A stretch of 64,000 bases of DNA, from assembly GCA_958295775.1 (NCBI GenBank), contig CATQHC010000006.1:1-64000 (forward strand), read 5' to 3'. The notes under the pieces were generated by a model. It ran no database searches and was not told the DNA's origin. It was given only the letters and a program-made list of their open reading frames with translations. Made by a program: the position numbers and the translations under genes. Every line of letters begins with the position of its first letter. The stretch's first letter is position 1. Below are positions 26,166-34,326 of this stretch, piece by piece. This DNA comes from Chloroflexota bacterium (GTDB lineage: Bacteria > Chloroflexota > UBA11872 > VXOZ01).

Positions 26166-26468
26166 GCCTCGTATCGCTGACTATCAGATAGGTGACACCG
26201 GCGGGGGCCGCTTGCACGGCCCGCGGCTGACGGAATCGCCGTCTTGCCACCGCCTTGACCCGCCGGACTTGAACCGTTCGCTGGGATAGTTTTCGGTATC
26301 ATGCTGCAGCCCCACGCATCCTTTCGGCAATTCTAGCACTTCAGATACCCCGGGACGCGTGCCAGCGGTCTCGCCAAACTGCAAGCGCACACATGATCGC
26401 CCTCGCGAAACCCTCATACATCACCCCAGGCGTCATCGCCTCTCCAGGAAGTGCGCCACCGTCAATAC
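26166..26468. other. Intergenic region, nothing recognised
   Basis: About 300 bases upstream of the oxidoreductase and downstream of the SelA-like gene. No gene, repeat or confident promoter is seen. Confidence 0.5.
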
Positions 26469-27572
26469 TTACTGCAAGACCGCACGAAGTTGCTTGGCGA
26501 CTATAGTATCCTCGCCGGGCTCCAGAGTCATGGGGCTGATCAAAATTCCAGCGTCGTTGAGCCGCACGTCGATGGCGGGTTCGCCTTGGCGCAAGGCGCG
26601 CGCAACGTCGGCGGCCCGCTCCGGGCCTGACCCCGGAAAGCTAATCTGCGCATGCGGCACGATATCCCAACTCGCGCCTTCATCTTTGCGCAGCACTTCG
26701 CCAGTCACCCCGTCGAGGCCGGCCACTGCCGCCGCCACTGTGCGCATCCGCTGCTCCCAACTGTCGAGTTCCGCCGCCTCGTCCTGCGCCAAGTAGATTT
26801 CCACCGCCGTGAGCAGACCCATGATTTCTTCCTTGCCCACCTTCATGCCTCTGCCCACCGCGCTCTGCGGACTACCGTTCAACCGGGCCGCTTCCACCAG
26901 ATCAGGCTTACCCAACACCAGCCCGGTCGCCTGCGGGCCGCGGATGCCCTTGCCGCCGCTGAAGACGACGAGGTCGGCGCCCAATCCCACAATTTCCTTG
27001 AGGTTCGCCCGCGGCGGGAGTTGCGCCGCCGCATCGACCATCACAGGTACGCCTCGTTCATGGGCGCCCGCGATCACGTCAATAAGCTGGGCCTTGGACT
27101 GCTTGCCGAGAAAGTGCACCATTGCCGCCGTACGTTCCGTGATACTGTCCACAAGGTCATTCGCGGTCACACGCTCCTTGGTGCCCGCCGGGGTCAGCGT
27201 GCCGCCGACGACCTTGATGCCCTGATGAATGTAGGTGTGTTCGTCCACGTAGCTGATCACGAACTCGTTCTTGCCGCCAGGAACCTCCGGCAACGCGCGG
27301 ATGCGGTCGATGTCAGTACCCGTCAAGCAAGCCGCGGCAGCGACTTGCATGCCGCTGGCAGCGCCGCACGAAATGAATGCAGCCGGCACGCCGATCATCT
27401 CAGCCAGCCACCTGCCCGCCTTTTCGTGGAGTTCGTCAAGCCCAACGAAGGTGCGGGCAGCCTGCGCCATCGCCTCCACCACCGGCGTGGGCATGAGGCT
27501 GCCGCCCAACGTTGTGACCGTGCCACTGGCGTTAATGAATGTGCCGACCTTCAGGTCTTCATAGGTGATCAT
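26469..27572 (-). CDS. SelA-like PLP-dependent enzyme
   Basis: A 367-residue fold-type I pyridoxal-phosphate enzyme of the SelA-like group. Evidence is the N-terminal INASGTVTTLGGS, the cofactor-binding FISCGAASGMQVAAAA, the aspartate in VMVDAAAQLPP and the likely Schiff-base lysine in VVFSGGKGIRGPQATG. It is shorter than selenocysteine synthase SelA (about 450-460 residues) and lacks its N-terminal domain. The better match is therefore the group containing D-glucosaminate-6-phosphate ammonia lyase and related beta-eliminating enzymes. It stands alone, with no other selenium gene beside it. Confidence 0.85.
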   Translation of the reverse strand: MITYEDLKVGTFINASGTVTTLGGSLMPTPVVEAMAQAARTFVGLDELHEKAGRWLAEMIGVPAAFISCGAASGMQVAAAACLTGTDIDRIRALPEVPGGKNEFVISYVDEHTYIHQGIKVVGGTLTPAGTKERVTANDLVDSITERTAAMVHFLGKQSKAQLIDVIAGAHERGVPVMVDAAAQLPPRANLKEIVGLGADLVVFSGGKGIRGPQATGLVLGKPDLVEAARLNGSPQSAVGRGMKVGKEEIMGLLTAVEIYLAQDEAAELDSWEQRMRTVAAAVAGLDGVTGEVLRKDEGASWDIVPHAQISFPGSGPERAADVARALRQGEPAIDVRLNDAGILISPMTLEPGEDTIVAKQLRAVLQ

Positions 27573-28015
27573 GTGTGTTTCCTCCGTATTTCGGGTATTC
27601 GCGGGAAGCAGGTACTCCCAGTGAAGTTGTCGCCTGAATCCACGTGGTTAGTACTCATCTTGGCCCCAACTGCATAGTCGTGTCCAGTATAGCAATGAGT
27701 TGAATCATCTCACATCCGGCAAACCGGCAAGGCATTGGCACTTGCAGCGCTCTCACTGTCAGGACTCTTATTCAGTGCTGCAATTCGTCATCTCTATTGA
27801 GGTGGAGAGCGACCTATGCACTCATGCTCTGTGCACAAGTACCCGTATGTCGAGGTTTCTGAGCTACGCGTCCGAGAGAGCCACTGCCAGCACCCTACTC
27901 TCACCCTCGTTGAGCCCCGTTCATCGGTGCTGAACCACCGTCTCCTTGAGACGAATGCTATAATTTGCGTAATTGTTCGCAGCCAATACACAGCGTGGAA
28001 GCATCGTAACAAGCA
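27573..28015. other. Intergenic region, nothing recognised
   Basis: A 443-base gap between divergent genes. It is AT-richer than its neighbours, as promoters usually are, but no convincing element or gene is seen. Confidence 0.5.
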
Positions 28016-28861
28016 GTGGCAGCCGTGAATTCGGACGCATTCCTAAGCAAATTCGATCCGCTGGGCCGCATCCTCTTCGCCGATGACTTCGACAACGGCA
28101 TGTGCGGCTGGAGCGAGCTAATCGGCAATTACGAGGGGAGTCTGGATACCATCCTGCCGCCCTTCCGCGACCACCGTCCGCCCATGTTGAGCAGCGCCAC
28201 CATGTGGGATACCGGCACCGCAGGTGCCCTCTCCGGCACGTACTCGCTCAAGCTCGCCACCCGCGCCCGCACCGGCCACATGGCGGTGGCGATCAAGCGC
28301 GCGACGTGGCGCAAGCGCGGACGCATTCAGATGGAGTGCTACTTTGCGCTCAAACCGGAACCGAGCACCCTTACGCTGGGCGACCACGACGTCGGTGGCT
28401 TTGGCGTGCTCTTCGATCTGCAGGACGACAACCAGCGCGCCATGCCCCACCTGCGCTATTGCAATACGGTTGCAGGCACTCCCCGCTACCAATGGCAGTA
28501 CCGCGACGAGTTGCCGCAACGGCACGTTGTGGGCGCCAGCGGCGAAATCCAATCATTCTATCACCTGGACCCACGGGGCTGGAAGGACATTCCCCAGGCG
28601 CGGCAGCGGCTCTGCTACAATGAACTGCCTACCAAAATCAATTGGCACTACCTGCGCTTCACGTGCGACCTGCACACCATGAACTACGCCGAATTGCAGT
28701 GCAACGACCACACGTTTGCCTTGGCTGATCTGTCACCCATTCGTGCCCCGAACGACGCCGATCTCTGGTGCATGCTGAATACTGCCTTCTTCGTGGAAAC
28801 GGCTACGGACCGCCGGGCGTTTCTCTATCTGGATTCGGTTGTGCTTTCGCTGGAGGAGTGA
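28016..28861 (+). CDS. Hypothetical protein, probable beta-sandwich
   Basis: A 281-residue soluble protein of unknown function, starting GTG. The sequence alternates short beta strands with aromatic and acidic turns (ILFADDFDNGMCGWSEL, SLKLATRA, GFGVLFDLQDDN, WHYLRFTCDLHT, RAFLYLDSVVLSLEE). This suggests a jelly-roll, lectin-like or carbohydrate-binding fold. No signal peptide is seen. The small gene at 29250-29582, on the same strand after a repeat-filled gap, has similar character and may be a partner. Function is not assigned. Confidence 0.75.
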   Translation: MAAVNSDAFLSKFDPLGRILFADDFDNGMCGWSELIGNYEGSLDTILPPFRDHRPPMLSSATMWDTGTAGALSGTYSLKLATRARTGHMAVAIKRATWRKRGRIQMECYFALKPEPSTLTLGDHDVGGFGVLFDLQDDNQRAMPHLRYCNTVAGTPRYQWQYRDELPQRHVVGASGEIQSFYHLDPRGWKDIPQARQRLCYNELPTKINWHYLRFTCDLHTMNYAELQCNDHTFALADLSPIRAPNDADLWCMLNTAFFVETATDRRAFLYLDSVVLSLEE

Positions 28862-29249
28862 GAGCGAACCCTATGAATTACGCCCATTTGAAAGGTGTAA
28901 ATTGCAAAGAAAATGTAGCGCGGGGGCTTGTCCCCCACCTCCGGTTGCCATTCCCGTGTCGGAGATACAGGGCAGACATTGCTTCGGGATAACGGCTGCG
29001 GGCGCAGGTTGCAAACCTGCGCTACCGGAGCGAGATTGCCTAAGCCCCTATTCTCACGGTAATCGCAATTGGCCTTTCCCCAACCACACGAGGAAATGAC
29101 AAATGACGCAAAGTCACCTACTCATCTGGAAGACAAATTCCCGCCTGCGCGGGAATGACGGAAACCGGCGTCGGCTGTTTGCAGGCCGTAGGGGCACGAC
29201 ATGTCGTGCCCCTACGGCGGTGCTTTTTGAGTTAGGGGTTTAGCAGCAG
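28862..29249. repeat. Cluster of four dispersed repeats
   Basis: GGGGGCTTGTCCCCC at 28915-28936. GCAGGTTGCAAACCTGCGC at 29001-29025. TTCCCGCCTGCGCGGGAATGACGG at about 29137-29161. A perfect 32-base palindrome GTAGGGGCACGACA-type at 29186-29217. No gene is seen between. Confidence 0.8.
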
Positions 29250-29582
29250 ATGCCGCGTCAGGTCTATACCGCTGTTGTCGAACGCAACGTCACGTGGGCA
29301 GGGGCCTTTGCCACCGAGCCCTATGAGGCCGGCTGGGCGTCTGAGGCGCTCATCTTTATCCGCATTCTCAAAGGAGACATTGCGCAACAGAACGCGGCGG
29401 TGCAAATTTCACCCGATGGCATCCATTGGCTCGACGCAGGCACACAGATTCCCCTACCGGAGCAAACTGACGGCCTCACATCAGTCCGCGTGACGCACTT
29501 TGGCAACTGGCTCCGGCTGGTAGGCGAGCTGCCGCCGGGCCAAACCTGCACGGTAATGGTCTACTTCGTATTGAAGGATTAG
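29250..29582 (+). CDS. Small hypothetical beta-rich protein
   Basis: A 110-residue protein starting MPRQVYTAVVERN. Strands such as ALIFIRILKGDI, AAVQISPDGIHWLD, VRVTHFGNWLRLVGEL and CTVMVYFVLKD suggest a single small beta-sandwich. No catalytic motif is visible. The C-terminal four bases overlap, tail to tail, the broken DUF2335-like gene on the opposite strand. Position after the gene at 28016 hints at a functional pair. I do not recognise the family with confidence. Confidence 0.65.
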   Translation: MPRQVYTAVVERNVTWAGAFATEPYEAGWASEALIFIRILKGDIAQQNAAVQISPDGIHWLDAGTQIPLPEQTDGLTSVRVTHFGNWLRLVGELPPGQTCTVMVYFVLKD

Positions 29583-30052
29583 GGGAAATACTGGATGAGG
29601 GCATTATCCAGAGGGGGTTCCGAAGACTGGTCAAGTAGTCTATCCAGAATCTTGCTGATCAAGAAAGAAGCAACTGCGAACAAAGTAGTCAGGCCAGTCA
29701 AGATTACGCCTGCTGGAGTGTAACCGAACACTATAAGTAGTATGCTAGCTACAATTCCTACCAAAGTGATTGCATGGCGCGCAACAAGGTCAACTCAAGC
29801 TCGTCCAGACTCCCCTTCCACCACCTTCCGTTCAATTTCCATGCGGTGATTGCCCTGCTTTTCGACCATCGTGATCAATCTGTCAGCGGAGCCCGGAACA
29901 ATGTCTTCGTACTCTCTAAGTGATCTTGGTGAAGGGAGAGGGCCGCTCCAAGAAGAGGCTCTGGTAATGACTTCCGCGTCTTCTTCCTCCTCTCGAGGAA
30001 TAACCTCGCTTTCTTGTTTGGTAGATAGTTGGCTGTCCTCTTCCTCACTCAA
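29579..30052 (-). pseudogene. DUF2335-like membrane protein gene interrupted by in-frame TGA
   Basis: The first part (30052 down to 29795) encodes an acidic start and the DUF2335 hallmark SSWSGPLPSPRSLREYEDIVPGS, then RLITMVEKQGNHRMEIERK. A TGA at 29795-29797 stops it. The same frame then continues as VDLVARHAITLVGIVASIL with two membrane helices, exactly the C-terminal part expected for this family. The natural reading is one 157-residue gene broken by a point mutation, perhaps CGA to TGA. Sec is unlikely because no redox motif surrounds the codon. The start is TTG with AGGAG nine bases upstream. The gene is AT-rich compared with its neighbours. Confidence 0.65.
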
Positions 30053-30055
30053 GCG

Positions 30056-30292
30056 TCAGGCTCCTTGGCGCATCCTATAGTTCTCGATAACTTTTCTCAT
30101 ATCATTGCCAACTGCAATCCAATCTCCTCGGATAGCAGCCTCATCGGCATCAGAGTTATCTGAGATCCCTATCTCCGCCAATCCATTTGAAATGCGCATT
30201 TTGTGTCGGATCGGATAGGTGGAAATGTACATTCTCGCCTTGCTTGGGCGCAATACTCTAAACAGACTTCGAACTACTTGTAGTTTTTCCAT
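30056..30292 (-). CDS. Small hypothetical protein upstream of DUF2335-like gene
   Basis: A 78-residue basic protein, MEKLQVVRSLFRVLRPSKARMY at its start and AIRGDWIAVGNDMRKVIENYRM at its end. The C-terminal helix resembles small partners sometimes found before DUF2335 genes, but this is recalled rather than proven. Its TGA stop is four bases before the TTG start of the DUF2335-like gene and lies in the same frame, so the two are probably translated together. Local composition is AT-rich, hinting at acquisition. Confidence 0.55.
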   Translation of the reverse strand: MEKLQVVRSLFRVLRPSKARMYISTYPIRHKMRISNGLAEIGISDNSDADEAAIRGDWIAVGNDMRKVIENYRMRQGA

Positions 30293-30547
30293 GGCTGTAG
30301 TGGGGCCAGGATCGCTAACCCCACTCCTCTCTGCTCATTTTACACTGTACTTACATTTTAGAGACACTATCACAACAAACCTATTGCATAGCATTGTACA
30401 GTTTTCATCTGATAGTTTGATGAATGAGTGTATTCCTGAGACTTTGCTTTACTCTTGGAGACACCAAAGAACTGGCAACCTCGCCGCGAAAACCAGTTCG
30501 CTGACTATGGTTAGCCCTCTAGGCCCGTGGATACATGCTGCGCAGCA

Positions 30548-31894
30548 CTACGTGCCGTCATACACCTCCGTCTGCGCCAGGCTGCGGAGTTGAGAGAGGT
30601 AGTCGTCTTTTGTCAGGGGCGGCTTAGTCTCTTCCATCACGCGCTGTGCCGTCTCCGCGCCATTTGACAGCAGATCAACCGCCGTCTGTGCCATGAGCTT
30701 GGCCGGATTGATAATGGCGTGATTGGCATCGCTGAGCAAGAAATCCTTGCCGTGGCCGGTGCCGGTCGCGCCGCCCGCGGCCGGGTGGATGCCGCGCACC
30801 ACGTGCATCACGTCGCCCATGTCGGTAGAGCCCGTGCCGTGGGGGCGTGTAGAGATATTCTCTTCGCCCACGAGCGCCGCCGCGTTCTCCCGGTAGAGGT
30901 CGGCCAGCGGCGGATGGGGAATCATGGGGAAGTAGCCGGGGAATGTCTCGATGTGCACGGTCGCGCCGGTAGCCAGCGCCCCCGCTTTGAGCGCACGCTG
31001 TACTTTCTCGTTCGCTTCCAGCATGGCCTCCATGGTCTTGCCGCGCACCTTGCCTTCCATCTGCACGAGCGCCGGGATCACGTTATTCACTTCGCCGCCG
31101 CGCTTGATGATGAAGTGCGCGCGCACCGTGTCCTCTTCGCGGAAAGTCTCGCGCTGGAATTGCAGCGCCGTGAATGCCAGGGTCGCGGCATTCAGAGCGT
31201 TGATGCCCCTATGGGGCGCGCCGGCCGCATGCGCCGCACGGCCATGGTAGGAGACGTGCTTTGCCACAGTGCCGTTGCTCGTTCCCGTCATGCAGACGAT
31301 GCCGTCCTCGGCGTTGCTGCTGGTATGCACCATCATGGCAAAGTCCACGTCGTCGAACGCGCCCAGACGAATGAACTCCGGCTTGCCGCCCAGGAACTCA
31401 ATAGTGCCCTGATCGCGGAGTGATTGCCGAAAACCGACTTCCACGTATTCCTCAGCCGGCACAGCGATGAAGACCAGCTTGCCGCAGAGGTTGTCCAGAA
31501 CCCCGGACTGGGCAAAACCCATGGCGGCGCCAAGCATGGACGCAATTTGATTGTTGTGTCCGCAGGCATGGGCGGCCCCGGTCTCAGGATTCGCATGGGG
31601 ATGGTCCGGCACCGGCAGGGCGTCAAGCTCGCCCATGATCGCTACGCTCGGCCCCGGCCGCCCCGTGTCGAGCACAGCTTTCGCTCCCGTTACGGCAATG
31701 CCTGTTTCATGGGGAATATCGAGTCGCGTCAGCCACTCGTCCACCACCCCGGCCGTCTCAAACTCTTTGTATCCGGTTTCCGGATGACCCAGAATGCGTT
31801 CGGCAATGCCGGTAATGGCGTCGAATTGCGCGTCAATCGTCTCGCTCACCGTCTGCTTCAATTGGTCCGGGGACCTGCCATTCGCGGTAGCCAT
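30548..31894 (-). CDS. M20-family amidohydrolase (AbgB / IAA-amido hydrolase-like)
   Basis: A 448-residue metallopeptidase-fold amidohydrolase. The metal-binding stretch AHACGHNNQIAS is diagnostic of the carboxypeptidase Ss1/aminoacylase subgroup. Also present are the acidic PAEEYVEVGF (metal-ligand Glu pair), the dimerisation region with HGRAAHAAGAPHRGINALNA, and a C-terminal GSTDMGDVMHVV. Members remove an acyl or aminobenzoyl group from an amino acid, for example p-aminobenzoyl-glutamate or indole-acetyl conjugates. Which applies here is unknown. Length is typical. It is monocistronic. Confidence 0.93.
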   Translation of the reverse strand: MATANGRSPDQLKQTVSETIDAQFDAITGIAERILGHPETGYKEFETAGVVDEWLTRLDIPHETGIAVTGAKAVLDTGRPGPSVAIMGELDALPVPDHPHANPETGAAHACGHNNQIASMLGAAMGFAQSGVLDNLCGKLVFIAVPAEEYVEVGFRQSLRDQGTIEFLGGKPEFIRLGAFDDVDFAMMVHTSSNAEDGIVCMTGTSNGTVAKHVSYHGRAAHAAGAPHRGINALNAATLAFTALQFQRETFREEDTVRAHFIIKRGGEVNNVIPALVQMEGKVRGKTMEAMLEANEKVQRALKAGALATGATVHIETFPGYFPMIPHPPLADLYRENAAALVGEENISTRPHGTGSTDMGDVMHVVRGIHPAAGGATGTGHGKDFLLSDANHAIINPAKLMAQTAVDLLSNGAETAQRVMEETKPPLTKDDYLSQLRSLAQTEVYDGT

Positions 31895-32027
31895 GGTGTT
31901 CTCCTCATGCGGTCAATGAAATTATGCGTGGGTTAGCCGTCAACTTGCGACACATCCGTCCTGGCAACCGGACCGGCACGCCCTGTCGCTGCAGCGCGAC
32001 GCGGACTGTAGCGCGGGCAGAGCGGAT

Positions 32028-32055
32028 AGATTCCCGCTTTCGCGGGAATGACGGA
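32028..32055. repeat. ATTCCCGCTTTCGCGGGAAT dispersed palindrome
   Basis: A well-preserved copy of the element that inserts in frame in two genes of this window. The stem is TTCCCGC/GCGGGAA and it ends in TGACGGA. Confidence 0.75.
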
Positions 32056-32107
32056 TTCACGCGGCCACTTATGATTTCAGCGCCAGTAAACCAACGGCTT
32101 TCCGCAA

Positions 32108-32705
32108 TTATATACGTGCCGGCGCCAGGATGCGCGGGATGGTTGAAGAAGCGCGGGGCATGATGCCGATGCGCGGCAGGCGAGCAGTCTCACCTAATGC
32201 CTCCGCCAGCGCGTCTTCAATAGTCAGCGCGGGAATCAAATGGAGTTTCCGTGCCTGGTCCGGCGCAACGCCACGGGAAACGAGATAGGTCCGCGCTTTG
32301 CGCAAGCTGCGCGCGAAGAGAAACGCCTTGTGCGCGCCCATACGGAAGCCCTCCCGCTCGAACCGCGTTATCACCTCCTGCGGCGACTTGGCGGCAGCCA
32401 TCCAGGCCTCGTAGAGATCATCGCCGGCCCCTTCACGACACTCCGCCGCCAAAACTACACTGCCGCCCGGGCGCACCAATTCACACGCGTGCGCGAGCGC
32501 CTTCTGCGCTTGATAGAGGTTGATGTCCTTGGGATAGCCGCCGGGAGACGCAATGACGACGTCCATGGGGTGGGGCGCTGCCGTTTCGCAAACTTCCTGC
32601 ACTAACGGGACAGCAGCCGCGAGCACCTCGTGGGGGTCCCCCGCAAACACCTGCACCACCTCGTTCGCCGTGTTGAGCACGACGTTTACGACCAAGTCTA
32701 TCGGC
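32108..32705 (-). pseudogene. LarA-type lactate racemase homolog, C-terminal fragment
   Basis: The C-terminal 199 codons of a nickel-dependent lactate racemase (LarA) family gene. Motifs include VVIASPGGYPKDINLYQAQKA, GGSVVLAAECREGAGDD and GAHKAFLFARSLRKA. The fragment is cut off from the N-terminal part by the insertion sequence at 32714-34318. Joining the two through one copy of the 8-bp target duplication restores a single frame reading ELTDFLPIDLVVNVVLN and a protein of 431 residues, the family size. LarA enzymes use a nickel pincer cofactor and racemise lactate or related hydroxy acids. This copy should be inactive. Confidence 0.88.
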
Positions 32706-32713
32706 AGGAAGTC
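32706..32713. repeat. Target site duplication, left copy
   Basis: AGGAAGTC, identical to 34319-34326, directly flanks the insertion sequence. Eight bases is the size produced by IS1595-family transposases. Confidence 0.92.
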
Positions 32714-32739
32714 GGGAATTATAAGAAACAGACTTGACT
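32714..32739 (+). repeat. Left terminal inverted repeat of the IS
   Basis: Begins GGGAATTATAAGA and matches the right end at about 22 of 26 positions. Confidence 0.88.
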
Positions 32740-32907
32740 GTAGATTGCCTGCTTGTTAGGATGGTCATTGCTACAGCTCAAATAGTCTAGGATTGGGTCT
32801 TCCAAGAGACGCTAAGGGACATTGGTTTGCCATGTCTCCTTGCGGCCCGGTCTAGGCATTGGGCTGTAGCAAGACCAAACCCTTTAGCGTGCTGCAGGGA
32901 GGCACCT

Positions 32908-33063
32908 ATGTCTTTTGCTGACCGGCTCATGTCGTTCTTAGTGTTTCTTCTTCTCACGGTGATTACGTTCGGTACGTACCCGATCTACTTCTACATCACC
33001 ACCAAGCGAGAGGAGATCGCCTTACTGAGACAGATAAGCGAAAAGCTCGACCGCATCAGGTGA
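32908..33063 (+). CDS. IS passenger: small membrane protein (51 aa)
   Basis: A 51-residue protein, MSFADRLMSFLVFLLLTVI..., with one hydrophobic helix (about residues 8-28) followed by a charged amphipathic tail (KREEIALLRQISEKLDRIR) that could form a coiled coil. GGGAGG lies five bases before the ATG, an unusually good ribosome site. It is carried inside the insertion sequence in the opposite direction to the transposase, together with the gene at 33162. Function is unknown. It is not a known transposition protein. Confidence 0.7.
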   Translation: MSFADRLMSFLVFLLLTVITFGTYPIYFYITTKREEIALLRQISEKLDRIR

Positions 33064-33102
33064 TTAAGCCTCTGATAAAATAGAGTCAATACAAAAGCAA
33101 AC

Positions 33103-33131
33103 CCCCGCCAGTGTAGTCAGCACTGGCGGGG
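33103..33131 (+). terminator. Strong hairpin between passenger genes
   Basis: CCCCGCCAGTG and its exact complement form an 11-bp stem with a seven-base loop. No T-run follows, so it may be a pause or RNA-processing site rather than a simple terminator. Confidence 0.55.
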
Positions 33132-33161
33132 CAAAGTCTCCCGAAGGAGTCCTATCGCGAT

Positions 33162-33383
33162 ATGGACACTATAGACGGTTTCTCCATCTTCGTCAACATA
33201 CTTCAGTCCACAGTATCCGCATTGCTGGGAGCGGCTATCTATGCGGCGTTCCCGAAAGCGAAACGCATCTTTAGGCGGCGCACCCCAGTGAAGGTGGGTT
33301 TGCCGTCACATCATCTTGTCGATAATACAACTTGGGTGAGAATCAACTCATGGGAAGACCTGCGTAATATAGCAAGCCGGTGA
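33162..33383 (+). CDS. IS passenger: small membrane-associated protein (73 aa)
   Basis: A 73-residue protein, MDTIDGFSIFVNILQSTVSALLG at its start, with a short hydrophobic stretch (residues about 15-30), a basic patch KAKRIFRRR and a C-terminal segment ending INSWEDLRNIASR. GAAGGAG precedes the ATG at 13-14 bases. It ends three bases from the 3' end of the convergent transposase gene. It is the second passenger of the element. No family is recognised. Confidence 0.65.
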   Translation: MDTIDGFSIFVNILQSTVSALLGAAIYAAFPKAKRIFRRRTPVKVGLPSHHLVDNTTWVRINSWEDLRNIASR

Positions 33384-33386
33384 TAG

Positions 33387-34250
33387 CTAGGCCACTCCGC
33401 AAGCTCGCAGCATGAAGTCCGCGAACGGTGTTTCGCTCTTGCGCGTGTTGTACTTGTAGCTGGCTTCGTCAATGTAGCGGCCTGCCCAGTCCAGCGTGTA
33501 GTGGTGGTGCTGGCCGGAGATCGCCCGCTTCACTAGCGCCCAGAAGCCCTCGATGGTGTTCGTGTGGATGCCGCCGTCTCTCACGTACTCTTTCGAGTGA
33601 TTGATGCGCTCGTGATAAATCCAGTCGCGGGCTTCGTTGTAGCCTGGGTATTGGTCGGTGATGAGCATGGCGCGTGGGTCAATGTTGCGGCGTAGGAAGT
33701 GGTTGATGAGCTTGGTGGTCACGCGGGGCGCGGGAGTAGCCTTGACCTTGCCGCCGCGCTCGACTGCGCCAATGACGGGAGTTTTCTTACTCTTGCGATG
33801 TTGACCGGGAAGTTTCGGACCGCGCGGCTTGCCGCCAATGTAGGTCTCGTCCGCTTCTACTATGCCGCGCAGGAACGCGCCGTCCTCTTGCATGGCTTTG
33901 CGGATGCGCATCGCCATGTACCACGCTGTAGGCTGTGTGAGGTCTAAGTCGCGGGCAAGCTGGCAGCTTGATACTGACTTCTTGGCGTTCAACAGAATGG
34001 CAATTGCCGCGAACCACTTAGGGAGTGGTATCTTGGTGCCTTGAAAGATGGTGCCGGAAGTGACTTTGAATGCTGACAGGCAGTTATGGCAGTTCCAGCG
34101 GCCTATGCCCTCGTTGTTCTTGATGCGGCGCGCTACGTCTTCGCTCTTGCAGTAGGGGCAGTAGGGTTTGCCTTGCCACTTGACCTGCTCTAGCAACTCG
34201 ATGCAGGAATCTTGGGTACCGAACTGCTGTACGATGCTGATTACGTTCAT
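33387..34250 (-). CDS. IS1595-family transposase (ISXO2-like)
   Basis: A 287-residue transposase. The N-terminal zinc ribbon is CPYCKSED...CHNCLSAF. Then comes the helical TQPTAWYMAMRIRKAM region and an ISXO2-like DDE core with VEADETYIGG, LITDQYPGYN and HTNTIEGFWALVKR. The frame opens at 34298, but ATG 34250 has AGGAGGTG six bases upstream and is the clear start. It appears intact, so the element may still be mobile. Confidence 0.93.
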   Translation of the reverse strand: MNVISIVQQFGTQDSCIELLEQVKWQGKPYCPYCKSEDVARRIKNNEGIGRWNCHNCLSAFKVTSGTIFQGTKIPLPKWFAAIAILLNAKKSVSSCQLARDLDLTQPTAWYMAMRIRKAMQEDGAFLRGIVEADETYIGGKPRGPKLPGQHRKSKKTPVIGAVERGGKVKATPAPRVTTKLINHFLRRNIDPRAMLITDQYPGYNEARDWIYHERINHSKEYVRDGGIHTNTIEGFWALVKRAISGQHHHYTLDWAGRYIDEASYKYNTRKSETPFADFMLRACGVA

Positions 34251-34292
34251 AACTTCACCTCCTATAAGTATTGTAGCAAACACTCTATAGGT

Positions 34293-34318
34293 AGTCAAGT
34301 CCTAATCTTATAATTCCC
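34293..34318 (-). repeat. Right terminal inverted repeat of the IS
   Basis: Ends CTTATAATTCCC on the plus strand, the inverted match of the left end. It lies directly next to the second copy of AGGAAGTC. Confidence 0.88.
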
Positions 34319-34326
34319 AGGAAGTC
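34319..34326. repeat. Target site duplication, right copy
   Basis: AGGAAGTC, identical to 32706-32713. Confidence 0.92.

Larger units (their letters stand above)
32714..34318 (-). mobile_element. IS1595-type insertion sequence with passenger genes (1605 bp)
   Basis: The element is bounded by imperfect 26-bp inverted repeats that share the 13-base outer end GGGAATTATAAGA and an inner GACTTGACT. It is flanked by an 8-bp duplication. It contains an ISXO2-like transposase on the minus strand and two small plus-strand genes with strong ribosome sites, separated by a hairpin. The precise duplication and intact transposase point to a recent insertion. It splits a larA homolog whose frame is otherwise undamaged. 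Confidence 0.93.

Noticed and set aside
26469-27572. True selenocysteine synthase SelA near the selenoprotein genes
   Set aside because: It has the fold but is shorter than SelA, lacks its N-terminal domain, and has no selB or selC beside it. It fits the wider SelA-like PLP group better.
29795-29797. Sec codon in the DUF2335-like gene
   Set aside because: No redox motif, no Cys in family members at this place that I know of, and no following hairpin were seen. A nonsense mutation is simpler.
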